This document shows, piece after piece, positions 7,536 through 14,294 of a stretch of DNA of 64,000 nt. Numbering within the stretch: the stretch's first letter is position 1; each line of letters opens with the position of its first letter. Below the pieces are notes generated by a model, which worked only from the letters and a program-made list of their open reading frames with translations, was not told the origin of the DNA and ran no database searches. This DNA comes from VRUE01 sp963697695 (GTDB lineage Bacteria > Actinomycetota > Thermoleophilia > Solirubrobacterales > 70-9): the NCBI GenBank assembly GCA_963697695.1, contig OY969094.1, positions 1,302,001-1,366,000 on the forward strand, read 5' to 3'. Position numbers and translations under genes: made by a program.

Positions 7536-8449
7536 GCCCGGCGCCGCTCGGCCCTCCTCGCCCCCGACGTCGCTTCGGCGCGATCGGCCGCCAGGCCATT
7601 GTCACCACGTTCCTCGTCGCCGCGGTCCTGGCGGCGATCGTCTTCGCCGCGCACATGATGTACGTGTCCGAGCGCGACGCCCTGCTCTTCTCGATCCTCG
7701 TCCTCGCGATCGGGATCGTCACCCTGCGGACCGCCGCGCTCGCCGAGCGCGAGCGGGCGCGGGCCGCCGCCGAGGAGACCCGGCGCGAGCTGGTCGCCGC
7801 CGTCTCTCACGATCTGCGCACGCCGATCGCCTCGCTGCGGCTGCTGGTCGAGGCGATCGACGACGGGATCGTCGACGAGGAGACTCGGCGCCGCTATCTG
7901 GCGACGATGCAGACCCACATCGGCTCGCTGAGCACGATGATCGACGACCTCTTCGAGCTCTCGCGGATCGAGGCCGGCGACATCGACTGGTCGATGCGAC
8001 AGGTCGAGCTCGCCTTGCTGCTCGACGAGACGGTCGCCGCGATGCGCCCCGAGGCGCGGGCGAGCGGCGTCGAGATCCGCACCGAGCTGGAGGCCGAGAG
8101 TCTGCCGGCGCGCGCCGACCCGGAGCGGATTCAGCGCGTCCTCTTCAACTTGATCCGCAACGCGATCCACCACACCCCCGCCGACGGGAGCGTCACCGTC
8201 CGGGCCGAGGCGACGGGCGAGGGAATCGAGGTCGAGGTGGCCGATACCGGCGAGGGAATCCCGCTCTCGGAGCGAGACCGGGTCTTCGAGCCCTTCCACC
8301 GGGGCGGGCCCGACGCCAGCCGCGACTCCGACGGGGCCGGCCTCGGCCTGGCGATCTCCCGCGCGATCGTCGAGACCCACGGCGGCCGGATCTGGATCGC
8401 GCCCGGCGAGTCGGGCACCCGCGTTCGCTTCGCCCTGCCCGCCGGCTGA
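7532..8449 (+). CDS. Sensor histidine kinase, compact two-helix form
   Basis: A 305-residue kinase. Two transmembrane helices (about residues 18-38 and 48-65) are separated by only about 10 residues, so there is almost no extracytoplasmic sensor and sensing is probably in the membrane. No HAMP domain is obvious. HisKA has the H-box VAAVSHDLRTPIASLRLL; HATPase_c has the N-box NLIRNAIHH, G1 box VADTGEGIP and G2 box GAGLGLAISRAIV. The start ATG 7532 overlaps the regulator stop (ATGA), giving a cognate pair in the dipZ operon. A thiol/redox or envelope cue is inferred from context only. Confidence 0.92.
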   Translation: MSPAPLGPPRPRRRFGAIGRQAIVTTFLVAAVLAAIVFAAHMMYVSERDALLFSILVLAIGIVTLRTAALAERERARAAAEETRRELVAAVSHDLRTPIASLRLLVEAIDDGIVDEETRRRYLATMQTHIGSLSTMIDDLFELSRIEAGDIDWSMRQVELALLLDETVAAMRPEARASGVEIRTELEAESLPARADPERIQRVLFNLIRNAIHHTPADGSVTVRAEATGEGIEVEVADTGEGIPLSERDRVFEPFHRGGPDASRDSDGAGLGLAISRAIVETHGGRIWIAPGESGTRVRFALPAG

Positions 8450-8926
8450 TCAGCCAGGCCGATCCTCGGCGATCTCGCCGAAGCGCTCGACCAGCGAGCA
8501 GAAGAAGTCGTGGCGGGTGATCAGCGCGTGGACCCTGCCCTTGGTCGCGATCGGGACGATCAGCACCCGGTGGTGGAGAAAGATCTCGGCGAGCTGGGTG
8601 TCGGAGTAGTCGTCCTCGACGAGGACATGGTCGGTGGTCAGGTAGCGGCGGATCGGCTGCAGCGCGCAATCGCTGCGCCGCTCGATCGTCTCGTCGACCG
8701 AGCGCGAGACCATCGCCGCCGAGGCGAGCTCGCCGACGTAGCCGGGAAAGAGCGCCGCCATGAACTCGCGTTCGCCGAAGATGCCGGCGAAGCGGCCGTC
8801 CTCCTCGACCGCGGGGAGGGCAGGAAGCCCGGCGTCGATTACCCGCCGCGCCGCCGGGCCGATCAGCTCATCAGCGCCCAGCGGCTCTATCTCCTTCAGG
8901 GTCTCGTTGGCGATGGAGTCGGGCAT
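8450..8926 (-). CDS. Tandem CBS-domain protein
   Basis: A 158-residue protein consisting of a CBS pair: residues about 12-70 (PAARRVIDAGLPALPAVEEDG-type strand and FAGIFGERE) and about 75-150 (YSDTQLAEIFLHHRVLIVP and VHALITRHDFF). CBS pairs bind adenine nucleotides and regulate partner proteins. It lies 10 nt downstream of the ArsB/NhaD-type transporter on the same strand, so it may be that transporter's separate regulatory subunit. Its 3' end abuts the kinase 3' end head-on. Confidence 0.85.
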   Translation of the reverse strand: MPDSIANETLKEIEPLGADELIGPAARRVIDAGLPALPAVEEDGRFAGIFGEREFMAALFPGYVGELASAAMVSRSVDETIERRSDCALQPIRRYLTTDHVLVEDDYSDTQLAEIFLHHRVLIVPIATKGRVHALITRHDFFCSLVERFGEIAEDRPG

Positions 8927-8936
8927 TCGTCTCCTC

Positions 8937-10208
8937 TCAGAGCGCGATGTAGCGGATCGAGATGTAGGCGGCGGCCAAGGCGATCGAGATCAAGGTAACC
9001 GGCAGACCGACCCGGAGGAAGGTCATGAAGCCGATCGGCGTGCCGGCGCGCTCGGCGAGGCCGGCGGCGGCGACGTTGGCGGCGGCGGCGATCATCGTCG
9101 CATTGCCGCCGAAGCAGGCGCCGAGCGCGAGCGACCACCAGTAGGCGTCGTCTCCCCTCGCTCCCGCCGATTCCTGCAGCTCCCTGACGACCGGGATCAT
9201 CGCCGTGGTGAAGGGGATGTTGTCGACCACCGCCGAGCCGAGCGCGGAGACCCCGAGGATCCCCAGCAGCTCGGCGCTGCGATCTCCCCCGGTCAAGTCC
9301 TTGACGGCGTCGGTGACGTGGCCAATCGCCCCGGTCGCCTCCAGCGCCCCGACCATCACGAAGAGGCCGATGAAGAAGAAGAGCGTCGTCCACTCGATCG
9401 AGGAGAGCGCTTTATCCAAGTTGACCCTGGTGACCAGGAGGCCGACCGACGCTCCCGCCAGCGCCACCGTGGCCGGCTCGACGTGCAGCGCCTGGTGGGC
9501 GAAGAAGGCGAGCACGGTCGCCACCAGGACCGGGCCGGTGCGCCGCAGCTCGGCGGCGTCGCGGATCGAAGCGCTCGCGTTCAGCCCCATCACCGCCTGC
9601 CGGTTTCGCTCCTCGATCTGCAGCCGGCGCCGGAAGACGAGGTAGAGCAGCGGCATCACGACCGCGAAGGTGACGATCACGATCGGCGCCAGGTTGACGA
9701 TGAACTCGTTGAAGCTGAGCCCGGTGGCGCCGGCGATGATGATGTTCGGCGGGTCGCCGATCAGGGTCGCGGTGCCGCCGATGTTGGAGGCGATCACCTC
9801 GATGATCAGCAGCGGGATCGCGTCGATGTCGAGCGCGTCGGCAAGCAGGAAGGTGATCGGCGCGACCAGCAGGATCGTGGTCAGGTTGTCGAGGAAAGCT
9901 GAAAGCAGGGCGGTGATCCCGGCCAGACTCATCGTCAGCGCGAAGGAGCGGCCGCCGGAGAGCTGGCCAGCGCGGATCGCGACGTAGTCGTAGACCCCGG
10001 TCTGCTGAGTCAGGTAGACGAGGATCATCATCCCGACCAGGAGGCCGATCGTGTTGAAGTCGACCGACTCGATCGCCTGCTCCTGGGAGAAGTCGCCGAC
10101 GAAGAGGACGACGATCGCGGCGCCGAGCAGGGCTACGTTGGTGCGGTGCAGCTTCTCGCTGGCGATGATGGCCAGAGCGATCAAGAAGGTGGCTACTGCG
10201 ATTGCCAT
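8937..10208 (-). CDS. ArsB/NhaD (ion transporter superfamily) permease
   Basis: A 423-residue protein with about 10-12 transmembrane helices. The signature GGTATLIGDPPNIIIAGATG in the first half, and its pseudo-repeat GACFGGNATMIAAAANVAAAG in the second, are the inverted-repeat substrate-binding loops of the ArsB/NhaD/citrate transporter superfamily. SAVVDNIPFTTAMIPV is the matching helix hairpin. The substrate cannot be read from sequence: arsenite, Na+/H+, dicarboxylates and others are all found in the family. No ars genes are adjacent, so arsenite is not favoured. A CBS protein follows in the same operon. The 235-nt stretch upstream to the tRNA shows no clear promoter. Confidence 0.88.
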   Translation of the reverse strand: MAIAVATFLIALAIIASEKLHRTNVALLGAAIVVLFVGDFSQEQAIESVDFNTIGLLVGMMILVYLTQQTGVYDYVAIRAGQLSGGRSFALTMSLAGITALLSAFLDNLTTILLVAPITFLLADALDIDAIPLLIIEVIASNIGGTATLIGDPPNIIIAGATGLSFNEFIVNLAPIVIVTFAVVMPLLYLVFRRRLQIEERNRQAVMGLNASASIRDAAELRRTGPVLVATVLAFFAHQALHVEPATVALAGASVGLLVTRVNLDKALSSIEWTTLFFFIGLFVMVGALEATGAIGHVTDAVKDLTGGDRSAELLGILGVSALGSAVVDNIPFTTAMIPVVRELQESAGARGDDAYWWSLALGACFGGNATMIAAAANVAAAGLAERAGTPIGFMTFLRVGLPVTLISIALAAAYISIRYIAL

Positions 10209-10443
10209 TGAGAGCCTCTCGGGGTCGACGACGAACGTGCCGACCAGGCTTCCCGGCTCACCGCTTCACACAGTATCTCGGCTGGGTGCCTCCCGAAGCG
10301 CGGTGGCTTGACCGCACCTTCCCCTGCAAGCTAGCGCCGGATATTTTCACGGATCCGCCACGCCTCATCCCGCATAGCCCTCGCGTGGGCTAACTCAAAC
10401 CTGAGCCCCGCGTCGAAGCGAGGCCACACGGAGCAATTCTGCA

Positions 10444-10525
10444 TGGGGGAGGCAGGATTCGAACCTGCGTAGGCATAGCCAACGGGTTTACAGCCCGTCT
10501 CCTTTAACCACTCGGACACTCCCCC
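10444..10525 (-). tRNA. tRNA-Tyr (GTA)
   Basis: The acceptor stem GGGGGAG pairs with CTCCCCC. The D-loop contains GTGGTTAAAGG, the anticodon loop CTGTAAA gives anticodon GTA, and there is a long class-II variable arm (GGCTATGCCTACGC-like) followed by T-arm GCAGG-TTCGAAT-CCTGC. The discriminator is A; CCA is not encoded. A 16-bp copy of its 3' end lies at 3154-3169. Confidence 0.97.
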
Positions 10526-10544
10526 GGGTGGCGGACAGGCGATT

Positions 10545-10943
10545 CTAGATGGAAGCCGAGGCTTGTCCCGGCTCGACCCCGAGGCGGGCGGCCATCTGCT
10601 CGTTGAAGGCGGTGAGGGCGGACATCGGGCGCATGAAGACGGTGAGCTCGGCGACCTTGCCGTCCTCGTCCAGCTCGAGGAAGTCGATTCCCTCCAGCTC
10701 GCGGTCGCCGACCTTGGCGGTGAAGCGCAGGGCAACCGTGTCGCCCTCGCTCAGCTCGTCGACGTAGGTGAGGTCCTCCAGGGTCGCGGCGACGTGGGTA
10801 AGCACCTGGGAGACGATCTCGCGCCCCTCGAAGCCGCGGAAGAGCACCGGGCTGTGGAGGACGACGTCCTCGCGCAGCGCGTCGGCGAGCAGGTCGAGGT
10901 CCTTCGCTTCGGCAGCTTGGCGGAAGGGATGCGGGTCGGACAT
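10545..10943 (-). CDS. SnoaL/NTF2-like protein
   Basis: A 132-residue single-domain protein of the NTF2-like fold (cone-shaped alpha+beta barrel). It has N-terminal helices LDLLADALREDVVLHSPV, then GFEGREIVSQVL and the strands LRFTAKVGDRELEGIDFLEL and GKVAELTVFMRPM, the order of SnoaL-like polyketide-cyclase/limonene-epoxide-hydrolase relatives. Members are enzymes or ligand binders; the active-site set cannot be assigned here. It is divergent from the nitroreductase-like gene (33-nt gap), so the two probably share a promoter region. ATG 10943 is the start. Confidence 0.82.
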   Translation of the reverse strand: MSDPHPFRQAAEAKDLDLLADALREDVVLHSPVLFRGFEGREIVSQVLTHVAATLEDLTYVDELSEGDTVALRFTAKVGDRELEGIDFLELDEDGKVAELTVFMRPMSALTAFNEQMAARLGVEPGQASASI

Positions 10944-10976
10944 CGCCCTCCACTCTACGCCTGGAATACTCGCGGC

Positions 10977-11435
10977 GTGCTCAAGGACCGGACTATCGCG
11001 CGCATCTCCAACTCGCTGGGAGCGCGGGGGCTGCGCTGGGCCGGCAAATTCAACGTCCCTCTCTACAGGCTGAGCGGCGGCCGGCTTGGCGGGCGGGTCG
11101 GCCGTGCCCCCGTACTGCTGCTGACCACAACCGGGCGCAAGTCGGGCGAGTCGCGCACCGCGCCGGTCGTCTACCTGGCCGACGGGGAGAGCGTCGTCGT
11201 GATCAACACCAATGCCGGCAACGCCCGCGTCCCTGCCTGGTCGCTCAATCTGAAGGCGAATCCGGAGGCCGAAGTGGAGGTCGGGCGCAAGCGCTACAAG
11301 GTCCGCGCCCGGATCGCCACGGGCGAGGAGCGCGACGGTCTCTGGCGCCGGCACAACGAGCAGTACGCCGGCTTCGACGACTATCAGGAGAAGCTCGACC
11401 GGGAAGCTTCGGTCGTCGTGCTCGAGCCGCGCTAG
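10977..11435 (+). CDS. Deazaflavin (F420)-dependent nitroreductase-family protein
   Basis: A 152-residue protein. VLLLTTTGRKSGESRTAPVV is the signature of the Ddn-like split-barrel family (DUF385), in which the GRKSG loop contacts the F420 phosphate. NAGNARVPAWSLNLKANPEA is the second conserved block. Members transfer hydride from F420H2 to quinones or nitro compounds in actinobacteria. The start is GTG 10977; no ATG is available. The stop region overlaps the end of the sigma-factor gene by 4 nt head-on. Confidence 0.88.
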   Translation: MLKDRTIARISNSLGARGLRWAGKFNVPLYRLSGGRLGGRVGRAPVLLLTTTGRKSGESRTAPVVYLADGESVVVINTNAGNARVPAWSLNLKANPEAEVEVGRKRYKVRARIATGEERDGLWRRHNEQYAGFDDYQEKLDREASVVVLEPR

Positions 11436-12550
11436 CTCGCTTCGCGCAGCATCTGCGCCTCGGGCAGGCCGCGCAGCTTCTTCAGCGTGCTGGTCTCGAT
11501 CTGGCGGATCCGCTCGCGGGTGACGCCGAAGGTACGGCCCACCTCCTCCAGGGTGAGCGGCTCGAGGCCGGAGAGGCCGTAGCGAAGCTCGATCACCTGA
11601 CGCTCGCGCTCGGGCAGCGCTTCGAGCGCCCGCCGCACTCCCTCGCGCTGGAGGTGCTCGCTCGCTTCCTCGAACGGCTCGGCGACCTCTTCGTCGGCGA
11701 CGAAATCGCCGAGCTCCGATTCGTCCTCGTCGCCGACCGGCTTCTCCAGCGAGACCGGCAGCTGGGCGACCCGCAGGATGTCCCGCACTTCGACCAGGGA
11801 CCAGCGCAGTTCGGCCGCGATCTCCGCCGGCTCGGGCTCGCGCCCCAGCCGCTGGACCAGCTGGCGCTCGACATGGGAGACCCGGTTCAGCTTCTCGACC
11901 ATGTGGACGGGGATGCGGATCGTCCGCGCCTTGTCGGCGATCGCCCGCGTCACCGCCTGGCGGATCCACCAGGTGGCGTAGGTCGAGAACTTGTAGCCGC
12001 GGCGGTAGTCGAACTTCTCCACCGCGCGGATCAGACCCAGCGAGCCCTCCTGGATCAGGTCGAGGAAGCTGAGACCGCGTCCCAAATAGCCTTTGGCGAT
12101 CGAGACGACGAGCCGCAAGTTGGCCTCGACCATCTGCCGCTTGGCCAGCATGTCGCCGCGCTCGATCCGTTTCGCCAGTTCGACCTCCTGCGCGGCCGTG
12201 AGCAGGTCGACCTGGCCGATCGAGCGCAGGTAGAGACGCAGCGAGTCCAGGCTCGGCTCGACCGTGAGATCGAGCTCGGCTTTTTTTGCCTGGCCGGCGC
12301 TCTCCTCGCGCTGCTCCTTCTGCGCGCCGCTGTTCTCAGCTAAGACTTCGACGCCGCTCTCGACCAGGCGGGCGTGGAGAGCGGAGATCTGCTCCTTGGT
12401 CACCTCCACCTCCTCGAGGGTGGTGGCGATCTGCTCGAAGGTGAGGTAGCCACGCTCGCGGCCCAGCGCGATCAGGCCGCGAAGCTCCTCCGGCTCCGTA
12501 AACGGCTGCCCATCCGAATCCTGATCCAGTCCCTCAGGGACCGTCTCCAA
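11432..12550 (-). CDS. sigA: Primary-type RNA polymerase sigma factor (RpoD/SigA family)
   Basis: A 372-residue sigma-70 factor, short for a primary sigma. A region-1.1-like head (LIALGRERGYLTFEQIATTL) is followed by region 1.2 (DSLRLYLRSIGQVDLLTAAQE), region 2 with core-binding/-10 segments (DLIQEGSLGLIRAVEKFDYR, YKFSTYATWWIRQAVTRAI), region 3 and region 4 with LEEVGRTFGVTRERIRQIE. The start is uncertain. The frame is open to ATG 12700, but that would leave only 7 bp to folE2 and put the TATACT -10 box (12634-12629) inside the gene. TTG 12550 is preferred because it leaves room for that promoter. The role is housekeeping or near-housekeeping transcription. Confidence 0.88.
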   Translation of the reverse strand: METVPEGLDQDSDGQPFTEPEELRGLIALGRERGYLTFEQIATTLEEVEVTKEQISALHARLVESGVEVLAENSGAQKEQREESAGQAKKAELDLTVEPSLDSLRLYLRSIGQVDLLTAAQEVELAKRIERGDMLAKRQMVEANLRLVVSIAKGYLGRGLSFLDLIQEGSLGLIRAVEKFDYRRGYKFSTYATWWIRQAVTRAIADKARTIRIPVHMVEKLNRVSHVERQLVQRLGREPEPAEIAAELRWSLVEVRDILRVAQLPVSLEKPVGDEDESELGDFVADEEVAEPFEEASEHLQREGVRRALEALPERERQVIELRYGLSGLEPLTLEEVGRTFGVTRERIRQIETSTLKKLRGLPEAQMLREAS

Positions 12551-12628
12551 CGGTTCGATCTCGCTGCCTCCGGTGCAACCCTCTCCCCAATGACCGGGGG
12601 GCCGACCCCAACGCTCCGGCCGGGGCCA

Positions 12629-12634
12629 AGTATA
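12629..12634 (-). promoter_or_regulatory. -10 box (TATACT) for the sigma-factor gene
   Basis: TATACT on the minus strand, about 80 nt before TTG 12550. The -35 region about 17 bp upstream is weak. If used, transcription starts near 12622, which excludes the ATG at 12700 as the translation start. Confidence 0.4.
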
Positions 12635-12707
12635 GGCAGAAGAAACGGCACGCTCAGCCCGACCTGCATGCCCCGACGGCGCCGGTTGCTTACGCTTCAT
12701 TGGTTCG

Positions 12708-13712
12708 ATGGCGACCCGGACGACGACACCCGCGAGCGCTGCGCCCGACGTCCAGGCGTCGGTCCCGGCCACCCAGGTCAGCCTTTCGCGGGTCGGGGTC
12801 ACCGGGGTGGAGAAGGTGATCCGGGTCAAGGCCGACGGAACCGAGAATCTCTACCACGCGGACTTCGAGTGCTTCGTTGACCTCGAGCCGCGCCAGGCCG
12901 GGGTCCACATGTCCCGCTTCGAGGAGATCGTCGGCGAGGCGATCGACGAGGTCGTCCTGGGCGAGGCCTTCCGCGCCGAGGTGCTCGCCGCCCACATCGC
13001 CGCGCGGGTGCGCGAGCGCCAGCAGGGCCGCCGCGCCGAGGTATCGGTCGCGGCCCGCTACCCGGAGACGGTGAGGACACCGGAAAGCGGCCACTCGACC
13101 CAGGAGATCTACGGCCTCTTCGGCACCGCGGTCGCCTCCGAGCGCGGGACGCGCACGCTGACCGGTGTGCAGGCACAGGGCATGACCGCCTGCCCCTGCG
13201 CCCAGGAGATGGTCGCCGAGCTCGGCCGCGAACGGCTGGCGGAGAGCGGCTTCGACGCCGAGCAGATCGAGCTGGCGATCGAGGCGGTTCCGGTCGCCAC
13301 CCACAACCAGCGTGGCATTGGGACCCTCTACATCGGCTGCCCCGAGGGCCGCGAGGCGTGGATCGACGCTCCCGAGCTGCTGCGCATCGTCGAGGGATCG
13401 ATGAGCTCCGAGATCTACGAGCTGATGAAGCGCCCCGACGAGCTCGCTGTGGTCGCCAAGGCCCACGAACAGCCGCGCTTCGTCGAGGACTGCGTGCGGG
13501 AGATGGTGCGCAGCGTGGTCGAGGGCTACCCGGACCTACCGGGCGAGGCCTTCGTCATGGCCCGCCAGGAGAACCTGGAGACGATCCACCGCCACAACGT
13601 CGTCGCCGAGCGCTACGGCACGCTCCAGGACCTTCGCCACGAGCTCGACTCCGGCGAGCACCAGCGTCGCCACACGACGATGCGCGAATGGCTGGAGGCG
13701 CCGGCCTCCTAG
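12708..13712 (+). CDS. folE2: GTP cyclohydrolase, FolE2/MptA type (GCYH-IB)
   Basis: Converts GTP to the pterin precursor for folate or related cofactors using the type IB fold, which is not restricted to Zn2+. The 334-residue length fits the family. GMTACPCAQEMV (about residues 157-168) carries the catalytic/metal Cys, THNQRGIGTLYIGC (about 202-215) the conserved His-Asn-Gln block, and RFVEDCVREMV and ETIHRHNVVAERYG are further family motifs. The sequence is close to both bacterial FolE2 and archaeal MptA, which differ in product, so dihydroneopterin triphosphate versus its cyclic phosphate is not decided. It is divergent from the sigma gene and convergent with pgsA (4-nt gap). Confidence 0.92.
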   Translation: MATRTTTPASAAPDVQASVPATQVSLSRVGVTGVEKVIRVKADGTENLYHADFECFVDLEPRQAGVHMSRFEEIVGEAIDEVVLGEAFRAEVLAAHIAARVRERQQGRRAEVSVAARYPETVRTPESGHSTQEIYGLFGTAVASERGTRTLTGVQAQGMTACPCAQEMVAELGRERLAESGFDAEQIELAIEAVPVATHNQRGIGTLYIGCPEGREAWIDAPELLRIVEGSMSSEIYELMKRPDELAVVAKAHEQPRFVEDCVREMVRSVVEGYPDLPGEAFVMARQENLETIHRHNVVAERYGTLQDLRHELDSGEHQRRHTTMREWLEAPAS

Positions 13713-13716
13713 CCCC

Positions 13717-14289
13717 TCAGGGCTTGCGCGCGGCCATGTGACGCGCCCGTGCTTCCCGCTCTTCCTCGACCCGCTTGCGCAGGCCGAAGAAGTAGTCGGC
13801 GCCGCTGATCACGGTGGCAGCGACGGCGAGGTAGACGAGGGCGTCGACCCAGGCGGGCGACGGGTTGGCGGCGATCAGCGCGATCACTGCGGCGATCTGC
13901 AGCACGGTCTTCACCTTGCCCATCCAGCTGGCGGAGATGACGATGCCGCGCTCGGCGGCGATCGCACGCATCACCGTGACCGCGAACTCGCGGGCGATGA
14001 TCACCATCGCTATCCAGGCTTCGACCCGGTCCAGGGAGACGAGGGAGACGAGCGCGGCCGCGATCAACAGCTTGTCGGCGATCGGGTCCATCAGCTTGCC
14101 GAAGGTGGTGACGGCGTCGCGCGAGCGGGCGAAGTAGCCGTCGAGGCCGTCGGTCAGCGCGGCAAGAGCGAAGACACCGGCCGCGAGCGCATCCCCGTTC
14201 GGCGTCTCCCCCAGCAGGGCGACGACGACAACGGGCACCGCGAGGATGCGCAGCAGGGTGAGAGCGTTGGGGAGGTTGAGCGGGAACAT
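13717..14289 (-). CDS. pgsA: CDP-alcohol phosphatidyltransferase (phosphatidylglycerophosphate synthase)
   Basis: A 190-residue membrane enzyme with about five helices. The CDP-alcohol phosphotransferase signature DG-x2-AR-x8-G-x3-D-x3-D is present as DGLDGYFAR and FGKLMDPIADK. LNLPNALTLLRILAVPVV at the N-terminus is typical of PgsA, which transfers phosphatidyl from CDP-diacylglycerol to glycerol-3-phosphate. Other CDP-alcohol substrates cannot be excluded. It follows the MMPL gene by 5 nt, so lipid synthesis and the RND transporter are probably co-transcribed. The C-terminal tail is highly charged (KRVEEEREARARHMAARKP). Confidence 0.9.
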   Translation of the reverse strand: MFPLNLPNALTLLRILAVPVVVVALLGETPNGDALAAGVFALAALTDGLDGYFARSRDAVTTFGKLMDPIADKLLIAAALVSLVSLDRVEAWIAMVIIAREFAVTVMRAIAAERGIVISASWMGKVKTVLQIAAVIALIAANPSPAWVDALVYLAVAATVISGADYFFGLRKRVEEEREARARHMAARKP

Positions 14290-14294
14290 CCCAC

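Noticed and set aside
8937..10208. Calling the transporter an arsenite pump
   Set aside because: The signature is shared by the whole ArsB/NhaD superfamily, and no arsenate reductase or As-type ArsR is adjacent.
3154..10458. A complete integrative element bounded by tRNA-Tyr repeats
   Set aside because: No integrase, relaxase or phage gene lies between the repeats and the cargo looks like ordinary chromosomal genes; only the repeat itself is reported.
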